Source: Alcaligenaceae bacterium (lineage in GTDB: Bacteria > Pseudomonadota > Gammaproteobacteria > Burkholderiales > Burkholderiaceae_B). From it: a DNA stretch of 64,000 nucleotides. Within the stretch, counting starts at the first letter, position 1. Each line of letters begins with the position of its first letter. A model generated the notes under the pieces. The model had not been told where the DNA came from. It did no database searches and saw nothing but the letters and a program-made list of their open reading frames with translations. Location of the stretch: contig JACCEO010000002.1 of NCBI GenBank assembly GCA_013416485.1, positions 62,001 through 126,000 of the forward strand. The letters run 5' to 3'. Below are positions 29,980 to 40,040 of the stretch, one piece after another. The position numbers and the translations under genes were made by a program.

Positions 29980-30741
29980 TTATTCGCTCTGGCTTTCGGG
30001 GGCAGCGTTAACTTCAACGAATTCCTCGGCGCCTTCAGTGATTTCTTCGACCAGACCGTTAAGGTTCTGTTCGCGACCTTCCAGGATGGCGTCAGCTATG
30101 CCACGTGCATACAAGGCAATGGCTTTGGCCGAGTCATCGTTACCTGGGATAACGTGATCTATGCCGTCAGGTGAGTGGTTAGTATCAACCACAGCCACCA
30201 CAGGAATACCCAAAGTACGAGCTTCGGCAACGGCAATCTTGTGGTAACCAACGTCAATGATGAACAATGCGTCTGGCAGGTTGTTCATATCTTTGATGCC
30301 GCCAATGCCTTTATGTAGCTTTTCCAGTTCGCGATCGAACATCAGAGCTTCTTTTTTGCTCATGCGCTCGGTTACGCCGTCGGCTTGTTGAGCTTCCATT
30401 TCCTTCAAGCGTTTGATGGAAGTTTTGACCGTTTTGAAGTTGGTCATCATGCCGCCCAACCAGCGACTGTCAACGTAAGGCATGCCGCAGCGTGCTGCTT
30501 CAGCTGCAACCAATTCACGCGCTGCACGTTTAGTACCAACGAACAACACATTGCCACCACGAGCAGCGATTTGTTTTACAAATTTAGCGGCTTCATTGTA
30601 TTTGACAACAGTTTGTTCAAGGTTGATGATATGTATCTTGTTGCGATGCCCAAAGATGTACGGAGCCATTTTAGGGTTCCAGTAACGGGTCTGGTGACCA
30701 AAGTGCACACCGGCTTCAAGCATTTCACGCATTAACGACAT
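29980..30741 (-). CDS. rpsB: 30S ribosomal protein S2
   Basis: The 253-residue protein opens [22 protein letters not shown], with [22 protein letters not shown] and the [19 protein letters not shown] segment, all typical of S2. The C-terminal tail is Glu-rich. GGAG lies before the ATG. It is the first gene of the long leftward cluster and divergent from map. Confidence 0.97.
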   Translation of the reverse strand: MSLMREMLEAGVHFGHQTRYWNPKMAPYIFGHRNKIHIINLEQTVVKYNEAAKFVKQIAARGGNVLFVGTKRAARELVAAEAARCGMPYVDSRWLGGMMTNFKTVKTSIKRLKEMEAQQADGVTERMSKKEALMFDRELEKLHKGIGGIKDMNNLPDALFIIDVGYHKIAVAEARTLGIPVVAVVDTNHSPDGIDHVIPGNDDSAKAIALYARGIADAILEGREQNLNGLVEEITEGAEEFVEVNAAPESQSE

Positions 30742-30786
30742 TATATTCTCCGAGGGTTAGGTCTTGTGCCTGATCTGTATCCATTA

Positions 30787-30802
30787 CACTGAGCAATCAG
30801 TG
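30787..30802 (-). promoter_or_regulatory. Small hairpin in the rpsB 5' leader
   Basis: A perfect 6-bp stem (30787-30792 with 30797-30802, 4-base loop) lies about 46 bases before the rpsB ATG. S2 represses its own leader in E. coli through a structured element; whether this is comparable cannot be told from one short stem. Confidence 0.3.
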
Positions 30803-30894
30803 AAACAAACACCCTGTGTGAACAGACACGCGATTTTTTGGATCATGGCTATATAGCAATTTAGTGCCACAATAAGGCGCACATGACCCAAGGT

Positions 30895-30933
30895 TTTCTT
30901 AAAGGAATTTCAAGAAAGCCTATAATTCTACTA
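30895..30933 (+). promoter_or_regulatory. Promoter of map
   Basis: A perfect TATAAT (30921-30926) is placed about 35 bases before the ATG at 30961. The -35 region is weak (TTAAAG at 16 bases spacing, 30899-30904). It lies downstream of the in-frame ATG at 30883, so a transcript from it could not use that earlier start, which supports 30961 as the true start of map. Confidence 0.55.
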
Positions 30934-30960
30934 TTTTTCGCACACCTATTTCAAGTCATC

Positions 30961-31767
30961 ATGAGTATCTTAGTTACAGACCCCTCCGATCTTGCCAAAA
31001 TGCGCGCTGCTTGCCAGGCAGCAGCCTCCGCTTTGGACTATCTTACGCCCCATGTAAAAGCAGGCATCAGCACCCTAGAGCTGGATCAGTTGTGCATGGA
31101 TTTCATCACCAATGAACTCAAGGTCAAGTCAGCCACAGTCGGGTATGCGCCACCTGGCTATACGCCCTTCCCTGCCTCTATATGCACTTCGGTCAACCAT
31201 GTGATTTGTCATGGCATCCCTAGCGATAAAGTCTTAAAAAATGGTGACATTCTGAATATTGATGTCACGGTTATCAAAGACGGTTGGTTTGGCGATACCA
31301 GCCGTATGTTTTATATCGGTGAACCTTCCATACTGGCACGCCGCCTGACCGACGTCACCTACGAATGCATGTGGCTGGGTATTGATCAGATACGGCCTGG
31401 CGCACGACTGGGAGATGTGGGCCATGCCATACAAAAGCATGCTGAAAAACACGGCTACTCAGTAGTGCGGGAATACTGCGGTCATGGCGTAGGACGTCAG
31501 TTCCACCAAGACCCTCAAGTATTGCACTACGGCAAAGGAGGAACCGGCGTAACACTGGAGGCTGGCATGATATTCACGGTAGAACCCATGATAAACGCGG
31601 GGCGCAAAGACATACGCACCTTAGCCGATGGCTGGACCGTGGTGACTCGTGATCGCAGTCTGTCTGCTCAATGGGAACACAGCGTACTGGTCACCGACAC
31701 CGGCTATGAGATTCTGACCGTATCCCCTGGCATGCCAGCGCCACCCGCCCTAATTAATGCCGCCTAA
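30961..31767 (+). CDS. map: Methionine aminopeptidase type I
   Basis: The 268-residue dinuclear metalloprotease removes the N-terminal Met from nascent proteins. The metal ligands occur in order: Asp of NIDVTVIKDGWFGDTSRMF, the His in EYCGHGVGRQFH, the Glu of FTVEPMIN, and the last Glu in QWEHSVLVT. The ATG at 30961 is supported by the promoter just upstream; 26 in-frame codons before it are hydrophobic but not family-like. It starts the rightward map-glnD unit, divergent from rpsB. Confidence 0.95.
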   Translation: MSILVTDPSDLAKMRAACQAAASALDYLTPHVKAGISTLELDQLCMDFITNELKVKSATVGYAPPGYTPFPASICTSVNHVICHGIPSDKVLKNGDILNIDVTVIKDGWFGDTSRMFYIGEPSILARRLTDVTYECMWLGIDQIRPGARLGDVGHAIQKHAEKHGYSVVREYCGHGVGRQFHQDPQVLHYGKGGTGVTLEAGMIFTVEPMINAGRKDIRTLADGWTVVTRDRSLSAQWEHSVLVTDTGYEILTVSPGMPAPPALINAA

Positions 31768-31782
31768 TTTCTAAGGGGCATT

Positions 31783-34371
31783 ATGCCTGCGTCCACGATA
31801 CTGGCTTTACGTAGCCAACTACTGCAACGCAAGCACAATGCCATAGGCCAGTTTCGTAATCACCTACGTCCTGACACCTTACTGGCTACTCTGTCGCGCA
31901 GCGTAGACCAGGCGCTACGCGCCTTGGTCAAAATACACCCTTTGCCCGTCGGGGCCAGTATGGCGGCGGTCGGGGGCTATGGGCGTGGTGAACTGTACCC
32001 GTACTCCGATGTGGATGTATTGATACTCTTACGCCAGCCTCCCGGCCCTCAGGATACTGCCGCCATAGAAGCCCTGGTGGCTGCCATCTGGGATCTGGGC
32101 ATAGAACCTGGTCATAGCGTTCGCACCATCAGTGATTGTCAAACATTGGCAGCCAGCGATATCACCGTGGAAACCTCGCTGTCCGAGTCACGTTGGCTAG
32201 CTGGTGACCAAAATCTGCTTAGCGAATTACATAGCACTATGCGCAAGCAGCTGGATCCGACACGTTATTTTTTGGCCAAACGTACAGAAATGGAGTTGCG
32301 CCACGCACGCCATCAAAATACACCGTATGCACTAGAACCAAACTGCAAAGAAGCGCCTGGTGGCTTGCGCGATGTACAAGTGTTGTTATGGCTAGCCCAT
32401 GCTGCTGGTTTAGGCCGCACCTGGGGTGATATTGCATCTAGTGATCTGATTACCCCAGCTGAGTTTCGTGCCCTTAAGCGTGCCGAACTTGCATTTAAAC
32501 GCTTGCGTATAGAACTACATTTATTAACAGAACGACGCGAAGATCGCGTACTGTTCGATCTTCAACCCGCGTTGGCAAAAATCTACGGCTTTCAAGCTAG
32601 CAATAATCGACAAGCCAGTGAATTGCTAATGCAACGCTATTACTGGGCAGCAAGAGTCGTGAGCCAGATGAATGCGATCATTATGCTTAGCCTAGAAGAA
32701 GTTTTATTTCCCAGCCCTCCGGGTCCAAATATCACCATAGATAATGATTTCCAACTGGTAAATGGCAGGTTAAACACACGCTGGCCAGATGGTTTCGCAC
32801 GTAACCCTACGTTACTGTTTCGAGCCTTCCTATTGCCTGAAACTAGCCAGCCAGCACCAAAAATGTCGGCACAAACCTTGCGTGCCATGTGGCATGCCCG
32901 ACGCTATATCGATCCCCAATTCAGACGCAACCCAATTAATCACCATCACTTCATACAAATTTTTCAATTGAAAGATGGGCTGATGCCAGCTTTACGGCAA
33001 CTGACCATGTTCAACATACTTCCACGCTACTTACCGGTATTTCGTCGTATTGTGGGGCAGATGCAACATGATCTATTCCATGCTTACACCGTAGACCAAC
33101 ATATTCTGATGGTCATCGAAAAACTCTACGAATACACCCAGCTCGATAGCATCCAAGACTTTCCATTAGCACACCGTATCGCCACACAGCTTCCTAATTA
33201 TTGGCTGCTGTATATTGCTGCTTTTTTTCACGATATTGCCAAAGGTCAAGGCGGCGATCACTCGACCTTAGGCTCCGTCGAAGCTCGTCGTTTTTGTAAA
33301 CAACATGGACTGGAAAAATCCGATACCAACCTGATCGTTTTCCTTGTCGAACAGCATTTAACTATGTCGTTAACAGCACAAAAACGCGATTTAAGTGACC
33401 CTCAGGTTATCCATGAGTTTGCCCGTAACGTACAAAATCAGTATCAGCTAGATGCGCTGTATGTACTGACTGTTGCTGATATCCGTGGCACCAGCCCCAA
33501 GGTCTGGAATTCTTGGAAGGGCAAATTACTGGAAGATTTATACCAACGTACCACCCTGGCCTTGACCCAAGCTCAACCCGACAGCGACGCGGCACTGGCC
33601 CAGCGCACTCTTGCTGCCATGAAAAAAATTCACCAGCTAGGCATTAGTGATGCTGATCGACATGCTCTATGGCAACACCTGAATGCCGACTACTTTATGC
33701 GTCACGAGCCTAACGATATTGCCTGGCACACCCAACAGCTATACGATAAGGTGACTTCTTCGCAGCCTATCGTCAAAACACGGGTAGTAGGCAAGAACGA
33801 AGCTTTGCAGATTATGGTTTACACTCCCGATCGCAATGATTTGTTTGTGAGTATTTGTCGGTATTTTGACCACCACGCATTAAGTATTCAGGACGCTCGC
33901 ATTTACACGACACATCATGGTTGGGCCCTAGACAGCTTTATCGCTTTATTGCCACGTCATGAAAAAAACTACCAGGCGCACGCCCACTTGGTTGAGCACG
34001 AACTGAAAGATGAACTACTAACAACACAAATCAGCTATCAAACCAACCAACAGCTAACTACTCTATCCCGACGTGATTCATCGCGACGCTCGCGTTTATT
34101 CCCTATGACGCCGGAAGTACAGCTGACGCCAGATGTCAGGCCTGGCCACTGGAATCTGACCATTACAGCAGCAGACCGACCGGGTTTGCTTCATAGCTTG
34201 GCGCGTCGTTTTGCCAGTCATGGCGTTAGCCTGGAAATGGCTAAAATACTGACCTTAGGCGAACGAGTAGAAGACATATTCCTGCTACACGGAAGTGCAC
34301 TTCAGGATAACGCAATACGATTACAATTCGAACTTAGCATACTGGCCGCTCTAACCAGCCCGCACGACTAG
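31783..34371 (+). CDS. glnD: PII uridylyltransferase/uridylyl-removing enzyme
   Basis: The 862-residue nitrogen sensor uridylylates PII proteins (GlnB/GlnK) when glutamine is low and reverses this when it is high. The nucleotidyltransferase domain has GGYGRGELYPYSDVDVL with Asp76 and Asp78; the HD hydrolase domain has His483-Asp484 in FFHDIAKGQGGDHS; two ACT domains for glutamine sensing lie in the last 200 residues. AAGGGG precedes the ATG. It follows map by 15 bases, as in other betaproteobacteria. Confidence 0.95.
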   Translation: MPASTILALRSQLLQRKHNAIGQFRNHLRPDTLLATLSRSVDQALRALVKIHPLPVGASMAAVGGYGRGELYPYSDVDVLILLRQPPGPQDTAAIEALVAAIWDLGIEPGHSVRTISDCQTLAASDITVETSLSESRWLAGDQNLLSELHSTMRKQLDPTRYFLAKRTEMELRHARHQNTPYALEPNCKEAPGGLRDVQVLLWLAHAAGLGRTWGDIASSDLITPAEFRALKRAELAFKRLRIELHLLTERREDRVLFDLQPALAKIYGFQASNNRQASELLMQRYYWAARVVSQMNAIIMLSLEEVLFPSPPGPNITIDNDFQLVNGRLNTRWPDGFARNPTLLFRAFLLPETSQPAPKMSAQTLRAMWHARRYIDPQFRRNPINHHHFIQIFQLKDGLMPALRQLTMFNILPRYLPVFRRIVGQMQHDLFHAYTVDQHILMVIEKLYEYTQLDSIQDFPLAHRIATQLPNYWLLYIAAFFHDIAKGQGGDHSTLGSVEARRFCKQHGLEKSDTNLIVFLVEQHLTMSLTAQKRDLSDPQVIHEFARNVQNQYQLDALYVLTVADIRGTSPKVWNSWKGKLLEDLYQRTTLALTQAQPDSDAALAQRTLAAMKKIHQLGISDADRHALWQHLNADYFMRHEPNDIAWHTQQLYDKVTSSQPIVKTRVVGKNEALQIMVYTPDRNDLFVSICRYFDHHALSIQDARIYTTHHGWALDSFIALLPRHEKNYQAHAHLVEHELKDELLTTQISYQTNQQLTTLSRRDSSRRSRLFPMTPEVQLTPDVRPGHWNLTITAADRPGLLHSLARRFASHGVSLEMAKILTLGERVEDIFLLHGSALQDNAIRLQFELSILAALTSPHD

Positions 34372-34409
34372 GCTCTGCTATCCTCCTCTTCCAATTTTAT
34401 TGATTTTTC

Positions 34410-35111
34410 ATGGCATTTAACGAGATTTTTATCAGTTTTGGCCGCAGCTTTCTGTTTGCGTTAGCCACTCTGCTTCCCATACTTAACCCACCGGCTATTG
34501 CACCTATTTTCCTGACATTAACCGAAGGTGCAGGCGCCAGTGTACGCACGCAACTGGCTCAACGCGTAGCGATCAATATTTGCGTTATGTTGGCTATTGC
34601 CATGTTTGCAGGCAACGTTGTTTTGAATTTTTTTGGAATATCGCTGCCTATTGTACGTGTAGGCGGTGGCCTGCTAGTCATAGCCACTGCATGGCGATTG
34701 GTTAGCGCCTCTGACCCCGACACCGAACAAGTACAAAGCATGGCTCAGTCATATTCAGCGGACCAGATTCGTTCCAAAGCGTTCTATCCTTTGACCTTCC
34801 CCATGATATGCGGACCAGGTGCGATCTCGGCAGCCATCACTGTAGGTGCCTCGCTACACGAACCCAGCACCGCTGGGACTCTGTCCAAATTGGCCGGCTC
34901 CCTGCCAGCCATCGTAGTTGCTTCGCTGGTGGTGTATTTATGCCTACGTTTTGCGGCACAATTTTTACATAGACTAGGTAACAATGGCACAGCAGTACTT
35001 ATGCGATTATCTGCTTTCATACTCCTTTGTCTAGGGGTACAAATCGTCTGGGACGGTGCCCATGAGTTATTGCTAAATCTGCTATTAGAAGTGAACGCTC
35101 ATCGCGGCTGA
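34410..35111 (+). CDS. MarC-family integral membrane protein
   Basis: The 233-residue protein has six hydrophobic segments and the UPF0056/MarC features: NPPAIAPIFLTLT near the N-terminus and FYPLTFPMICGPGAIS in the middle, each an asparagine- or proline-containing half repeat. Transport is presumed but no substrate is proven for the family, and the old link to antibiotic resistance has been withdrawn. It follows glnD by 38 bases in the same direction; no clear ribosome site is visible. Confidence 0.85.
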   Translation: MAFNEIFISFGRSFLFALATLLPILNPPAIAPIFLTLTEGAGASVRTQLAQRVAINICVMLAIAMFAGNVVLNFFGISLPIVRVGGGLLVIATAWRLVSASDPDTEQVQSMAQSYSADQIRSKAFYPLTFPMICGPGAISAAITVGASLHEPSTAGTLSKLAGSLPAIVVASLVVYLCLRFAAQFLHRLGNNGTAVLMRLSAFILLCLGVQIVWDGAHELLLNLLLEVNAHRG

Positions 35112-35154
35112 TCGCTTATATGCCGCTTACATTTATTTTAATTCAGGCCTGTTT

Positions 35155-35643
35155 ATGAAGTCACGCCCTATTGTTGTTCTTAATGCCATTGCCATTGTGT
35201 GCGTAGCGGCTGTGTTAATCGCTTTACTTTCACAGCATATGTTTGATATGCAGCCTTGTGCTTGGTGCGTATTTCAACGGCTGATCTTTCTGCTGATTGC
35301 AGTGACTTGTTGGTTAAGCCTATTGATAGGGCGACTCTGGCCAACTGCCCTACGCCTAGGTGCAGGGCTGATCACCTTGTTGGGTATAGGTGGCATACTT
35401 GCCGCCTGGTATCAGTATTCTGTAGCCGCTGTGCAGTTTTCATGCGACATGACATTTGCCGATCGCCTCATGACAAGTAGTGGTTTAGATGCTGGCCTGC
35501 CTTGGTTATTTGGCATCTTCGCCACCTGCATGGATGCCAGAGTAAACCTACTTGGCATAGAGTACGCGTTATGGGGTATGGGCTTATTTGCCTTGACCAC
35601 CATTGCAGCAGTCACGGCGGTCTTAAGCAAGAACCCCAGGTAA
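35155..35643 (+). CDS. dsbB: Disulfide bond formation protein DsbB
   Basis: The 162-residue, four-helix membrane protein reoxidises DsbA and passes electrons to quinone. The first redox pair is C35/C38 in QPCAWCVFQR; the second is C97 (QFSCDMTF) and C125 (FATCMDA) in the second periplasmic loop. All four catalytic cysteines are present. It is the last gene of the rightward run and converges on purF across a hairpin. Confidence 0.93.
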   Translation: MKSRPIVVLNAIAIVCVAAVLIALLSQHMFDMQPCAWCVFQRLIFLLIAVTCWLSLLIGRLWPTALRLGAGLITLLGIGGILAAWYQYSVAAVQFSCDMTFADRLMTSSGLDAGLPWLFGIFATCMDARVNLLGIEYALWGMGLFALTTIAAVTAVLSKNPR

Positions 35644-35653
35644 GTCTACACGG

Positions 35654-35686
35654 GTTGGGCGGCTACGCATAACTAGCACGCCCAAC
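35654..35686. terminator. Hairpin between dsbB and purF
   Basis: An 8-bp perfect stem (GTTGGGCG 35654-35661; CGCCCAAC 35679-35686) with a 17-base loop fills the 56-base gap between convergent genes. No T tract is present, so it may be a weak bidirectional terminator. Confidence 0.45.
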
Positions 35687-35699
35687 ACAAGGCCTACAC

Positions 35700-37202
35700 T
35701 TAATCGTTTTTGTTGTCAGTCGTCATTTCACCGCCAGCGGTTGCAGGCATACTACGCTGACTACTTAAACGTGCCAAATACTCGGCATCGATATCGCCAG
35801 TGACATAATCACCACTAAAACATGAAGACTCAAAGTTTTTCATGGCAGGATTCAAAGCACGTATCGATTGTTCAAGATCAGCCAGCTCTTGAAAAACCAA
35901 GCCATCCGCACCAATTTCTTCAGCAATTTGAGCCGTATCCCTGCCATAAGCAATTAGCTCCTTTTGGTTAGGCATATCAATACCATACACATTCGGAAAG
36001 CGTACGGCTGGTGCTGCTGAAGCAAAAAACACCTTATTGGCTCCTGCAGCACGTGCCATCTCGACGATTTGCCGGCTGGTCGTACCGCGTACTATGGAGT
36101 CGTCCACCAGCAGCACATTCTTGCCTCGAAACTCCATGTCGATGGCGCTAAGCTTTTGGCGCACAGATTTTTTGCGTACAGCCTGCCCAGGCATAATGAA
36201 CGTACGACCTATGTAGCGATTTTTAATGAAACCTTCGCGATAGCTAAGGTCTAAACGTGCTGCCAATTGCATGGCTGAAGGCCGTGATGAATCTGGTATA
36301 GGCATGACCACGTCAATTTCACCTAGGCGAAATGTTTTTGCGACCCTATCACCAAGATGCTCACCCATATTTAGCCTGGCATCGTAGACCGACACCCCGT
36401 CCATCAGTGAGTCTGGCCGCGCAAAATAAACATATTCGAACACACAAGGGGTCAAGACAGGATTATCAGCGCACTGACGGCTACTTAAATTACCATCGTG
36501 ATCTATGCATATGGCTTCACCAGGTTCAATATCACGTACCAAGGTAAAGCCACAACCAGTTAAGGCAACTGACTCGGATGCGACCATCCATTCTGTACCG
36601 TGTTCGGTCTGCATAGAACCTAGGCATAAGGGCCTAATTCCATGAGGATCGCGAAAAGCCACCAGGCCATAATTGGCAATTTGAGCAATCACTGCATACG
36701 CACCGCGCGCGCGGCGATGTACCGATGCAACCGCATTGAATATTGTATTTTCGTCTAAGGAAGTGCCAGTCGTAGCAAGCTGCAATTCATGCGCAAACAC
36801 ATTCAATAACACTTCAGAGTCAGAATTGGTATTGATGTGACGCCTATCGACCCGAAATAGTGCCTCGCGCAATTCCCGCCAATTGGTCAAGTTGCCATTA
36901 TGTACAAAGGTAATTCCAAATGGCGCATTCACATACAAAGGCTGAGCCTCATCGACGCTGTCGCTAGACCCTGCCGTCGGATAACGCACTTGACCCAAGC
37001 CACTATTCCCTGGCAGCGAACGCATATCACGTGTACGAAATACATCTCGCACCAATCCGTGAGCTTTATGCATATTAAAAAACTGCTCGTGTGCCGTTGC
37101 TATGCCCGCAGCATCTTGACCTCGATGTTGCAACAGCAGCAAACTATCGTAAATCAATTGATTTACGGGGCCTTTAGATGCAACCCCAACTATTCCGCAC
37201 AT
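35700..37202 (-). CDS. purF: Amidophosphoribosyltransferase
   Basis: The 500-residue enzyme makes phosphoribosylamine from PRPP and glutamine, the first step of purine synthesis. The nucleophile Cys2 directly follows Met (MCGIVGV), so the Met is removed; the PRPP loop [14 protein letters not shown] lies near residue 370. The C-terminal 30 residues are variable. It follows cvpA by 21 bases, the widespread cvpA-purF pair. GGAAGGG precedes the ATG. Confidence 0.96.
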   Translation of the reverse strand: MCGIVGVASKGPVNQLIYDSLLLLQHRGQDAAGIATAHEQFFNMHKAHGLVRDVFRTRDMRSLPGNSGLGQVRYPTAGSSDSVDEAQPLYVNAPFGITFVHNGNLTNWRELREALFRVDRRHINTNSDSEVLLNVFAHELQLATTGTSLDENTIFNAVASVHRRARGAYAVIAQIANYGLVAFRDPHGIRPLCLGSMQTEHGTEWMVASESVALTGCGFTLVRDIEPGEAICIDHDGNLSSRQCADNPVLTPCVFEYVYFARPDSLMDGVSVYDARLNMGEHLGDRVAKTFRLGEIDVVMPIPDSSRPSAMQLAARLDLSYREGFIKNRYIGRTFIMPGQAVRKKSVRQKLSAIDMEFRGKNVLLVDDSIVRGTTSRQIVEMARAAGANKVFFASAAPAVRFPNVYGIDMPNQKELIAYGRDTAQIAEEIGADGLVFQELADLEQSIRALNPAMKNFESSCFSGDYVTGDIDAEYLARLSSQRSMPATAGGEMTTDNKND

Positions 37203-37223
37203 GTTCCCTTCCTGTGAATGCGT

Positions 37224-37712
37224 TCAATACGGTAACCACGACGCCAGCGAAGGGGGCAGCAGCTGTTTGATTTGCTGCACACTTTTTACCGCCGCTGACG
37301 ACAGCCTGGCGTCTACCCACCAGGATTCCTGGGGTAGCTCGGTATAACCAGCCAACCCCACCAACGTTAAAATTAATAATATGCCGCGTAATAAACCGAA
37401 CATAGCCCCTAAGCCATGATCTGCAGGTGTCAGGCCGGTTTTCTTGATTAAAGCGGCCAAGGTGATATTGACCAGCCCTACCAGCAACAGCACAACAATA
37501 AATACTGACCCATAGCCCGCCACTGTGCGCAGCAAGGTGTTATCTAGCCAGATCACTAACCAGTTTGATAAGGCTGGACCCCACCAAACCGCAATGACAA
37601 ACGCAAACACATAGGCAAACAGTGACAACACTTCTTTGATTAAGCCACGTATCAAGCCTAATAATGCTGACACCCCCAGGGTGGTCAGCACTAGATAGTC
37701 AAAACCGGTCAC
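37224..37712 (-). CDS. cvpA: CvpA family membrane protein
   Basis: The 162-residue protein has four hydrophobic helices and the family signatures DYLVLTTLG, GLIRGLIKEVLSL and GAMFGLLRG. CvpA is linked to colicin V production and envelope stress by genetics, without a defined mechanism. The start is GTG at 37712, overlapping the upstream SPOR-gene stop as GTGA. Co-transcription with purF is expected. Confidence 0.88.
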   Translation of the reverse strand: MTGFDYLVLTTLGVSALLGLIRGLIKEVLSLFAYVFAFVIAVWWGPALSNWLVIWLDNTLLRTVAGYGSVFIVVLLLVGLVNITLAALIKKTGLTPADHGLGAMFGLLRGILLILTLVGLAGYTELPQESWWVDARLSSAAVKSVQQIKQLLPPSLASWLPY

Positions 37713-38491
37713 TTGGTGGAAATGAAGCTGTTGTCATAGCCCAATGCGCGCAAACGCGCCTGGGCGGCCTGAGCGGCATCACGTGATGGGAAAGGCCCCA
37801 CACGCAAGCGATAAGTGCTTTTATCATTGACAGTGGCATTTTCCACATACGCATTGGTTACGCCAGAACTCACTAGCTTATCGCGACGCGATTGAGCGTC
37901 CTTATCGGTAGTGTAAGCAGCGATCTGCAAGGTAAAACTACCACTGGATGCTGCAGCCGGTTTGCTTGGGGTGCGCCCTTCTAGCAATGCCAAGGCTACT
38001 GAGCCATCGTCAGTGCGGGTGTTGCTAGGCTTGGCTGCAGGTTTCACTGGAGCTTCCGGCTTGGGCTCGGGCGCAACCACGACTGGCTGAGGCGGCGTTG
38101 GAGGCGCAACAGCAACTGCAGGCGGTTCAGGTACAACAGCTTGAGAAATAACGTTGTCTACGGTCCCTGAGGCCGTGCCAGCCAAGTCATCAATCAAAGA
38201 CGTGTCTGTATGGGCAGTGTCTGGGGCAGGTATGGCGACGACATCCGGAACGGGAATCGGCGGTACATTCGCTGGTATGACAACCAATGTTGGGGGCGGT
38301 ACAGTGGAATCAGGGGTGTCATCAAATAGCATAGGCACGATAATTACCGCTGCCAGCACCAAAACCAAAGCACCTATAAGGCGGCGACGCGCCCGGCCAC
38401 GCAACTCTGCAGCCTGTGCCTCGCTGGACATGGACGACCGCGTACGTGAACCGGAGCCCGATGTTGGCTCGTTACGAGAAAACAATCCCAT
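37709..38491 (-). CDS. Membrane-anchored SPOR-domain protein
   Basis: The 260-residue product has a cytoplasmic basic head, one membrane helix (GALVLVLAAVIIVPMLF, about residues 40-56), a long Pro/Val/Ala-rich periplasmic linker, and a C-terminal SPOR domain (SFTLQIAAYTTDKDAQ through RLRVGPFPSRDAAQ). SPOR domains bind denuded glycan at the division septum; DedD of E. coli has this layout and the same folC-dedD-cvpA-purF position. The ATG at 38491 is chosen because the earlier in-frame start (38527) lies inside the folC terminator. Confidence 0.88.
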   Translation of the reverse strand: MGLFSRNEPTSGSGSRTRSSMSSEAQAAELRGRARRRLIGALVLVLAAVIIVPMLFDDTPDSTVPPPTLVVIPANVPPIPVPDVVAIPAPDTAHTDTSLIDDLAGTASGTVDNVISQAVVPEPPAVAVAPPTPPQPVVVAPEPKPEAPVKPAAKPSNTRTDDGSVALALLEGRTPSKPAAASSGSFTLQIAAYTTDKDAQSRRDKLVSSGVTNAYVENATVNDKSTYRLRVGPFPSRDAAQAAQARLRALGYDNSFISTK

Positions 38492-38511
38492 GTAGCAACA
38501 ACCTATTCTAT

Positions 38512-38540
38512 AAAAAAAGGCCAACACAACAAGTCGGCCT
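38512..38540 (-). terminator. Intrinsic terminator of folC
   Basis: Read leftward, an 8-bp stem (38533-38540 with 38518-38525, one G-T pair, 7-base loop) is followed by seven T (38518-38512). It starts 7 bases past the folC stop and ends about 20 bases before the SPOR gene ATG, so readthrough here could set purF-unit expression. Confidence 0.85.
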
Positions 38541-38546
38541 AAGGGA

Positions 38547-39953
38547 TTAGGACGATGGACGACCTAATACATCTAACACTGGACCTACCGTTGCAAATGA
38601 ACCGAATACTAGGATTCTATCATTGTCACTAGCTTGTTTTCGAGCCTCTGCAAAGGCTAGTGTCGGATCGTTAAAACTTGAAACAACTACGTGCTTCTGA
38701 TCTATCGGTTTCCTGGGTACCGCCTTCACGCCAGGACGGTTAGAATCGCTAGACGCCAAAGCCGCAACGGTAGGATCAGGCACGGTGGGTATATCATTTG
38801 CTAACCCGCCCCCCAAGACCTGACGCACGATATCGGCCAGTTGTTCCCCTGACAAACCCCGCGGGCCTTCCAGGCCTGCGCAATACCAGCGATCTACGCG
38901 ACTGGCCAAACGCTTAATAACACTGGCTGCGTCTTTGTCATTAAACATGCCAACCACGGCATGAGTTTGCTGAAAACTGGACATATTATCCAGGTTCTGC
39001 CCCAGTGCGGCTGCAGCATGCTGATTATGCGCAACGTCCAGCACTATCGCAGGCGTGCCGGGTAGTATTTGCAAACGACCCGGCAAACTAACCTTAGCCA
39101 AACCCACCCGAATCGCCTGTTGCGGCACCAATAAGGTCAAACGCAGGGCCTCGATGGCAGCCAATGCTGCCGACGCATTCAACAATTGGTTGGCACCACG
39201 CAATGCTGGATAGGCTAAACCACTACGACGTTGCACACGGCCACCAAATGCCCATTGTTGCCTGTCGCCCGAATAATTAAAGTCTTTGCCAAACAGCCAT
39301 AAATCAGCCCCAATATCCCGTGCGTAATCAATAAGCGTCTGAGGTGGTACGGGATCAGCACAAATAGCAGGCTTGCCAGAACGAAATACGTGAGCCTTTT
39401 CCCAGGCAATTTTTTCACGTGTATCACCCAGATAATCCGTGTGATCAATGTCTATACTGGTAATAATGGCGCAATCTGCATCCACCAAGTTGACGGCATC
39501 CAGCCGCCCTCCTAGACCCACTTCCAACACGGCAACATCAATGCCTTGTTGTTTAAACAGCATCAGAGCAGCTAAAGTGGTGTATTCAAAGTAGCTTAAA
39601 GAAATATCACCCCTGGCCTGCTCTATCTGTACCAGTTGACTAACTATTTGTGCATCAGTGGCCATCTCGCCATTCAGGCGTATGCGTTCGTTAAAGCTGA
39701 TCAAATGCGGCGAGGTATACACGCCGGTTTTATACCCTGCTGACAACAAGATGGCTTCTAGCATGGCACAGACAGAACCCTTGCCATTAGTGCCGGCCAC
39801 TGTGATTTTCACATAAGGGGTTGCCAATACAAGTTTTTTAGCTACGGCCCGAATGCGCTCCAGCCCCATGTCTATGGTCGTGTGGTGCAAGGATTCCAGA
39901 TAAGCCAGCCACTGTGGCAAGCCAGCATTAGCGTCAGGTACAGAGTGAGACAT
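38547..39953 (-). CDS. folC: Dihydrofolate/folylpolyglutamate synthase
   Basis: The 468-residue Mur-ligase-fold enzyme adds dihydropteroate to Glu and extends polyglutamate tails. ATP loop TVAGTNGKGSVCAMLE, YTSPHLISFNERIR, and the C-terminal LDVAHNQHAA domain are clear. An extra stretch of about 35 residues (around 395-430, rich in Pro, Asp and Ser) interrupts the C-terminal domain. The ATG at 39953 is preferred over a GTG two codons upstream. In many relatives accD precedes folC; here the neighbour is lpdA. Confidence 0.92.
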   Translation of the reverse strand: MSHSVPDANAGLPQWLAYLESLHHTTIDMGLERIRAVAKKLVLATPYVKITVAGTNGKGSVCAMLEAILLSAGYKTGVYTSPHLISFNERIRLNGEMATDAQIVSQLVQIEQARGDISLSYFEYTTLAALMLFKQQGIDVAVLEVGLGGRLDAVNLVDADCAIITSIDIDHTDYLGDTREKIAWEKAHVFRSGKPAICADPVPPQTLIDYARDIGADLWLFGKDFNYSGDRQQWAFGGRVQRRSGLAYPALRGANQLLNASAALAAIEALRLTLLVPQQAIRVGLAKVSLPGRLQILPGTPAIVLDVAHNQHAAAALGQNLDNMSSFQQTHAVVGMFNDKDAASVIKRLASRVDRWYCAGLEGPRGLSGEQLADIVRQVLGGGLANDIPTVPDPTVAALASSDSNRPGVKAVPRKPIDQKHVVVSSFNDPTLAFAEARKQASDNDRILVFGSFATVGPVLDVLGRPSS

Positions 39954-39972
39954 ATTCACCGCTTATAACAAT

Positions 39973-40003
39973 AAAAAGGCAGGTGCTGATAATAGCACCT
40001 GCC
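39973..40003 (-). terminator. Intrinsic terminator of the aceE-aceF-lpdA operon
   Basis: A perfect 10-bp GC-rich stem (39978-39987 with 39994-40003, 6-base loop) is followed leftward by five T (39977-39973). It lies 37 bases past the lpdA stop and just before folC, closing the PDH unit. Confidence 0.9.
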
Positions 40004-40040
40004 AACAGGAACTAGCGCCCTGGCATTGCTGCCTACGGGG

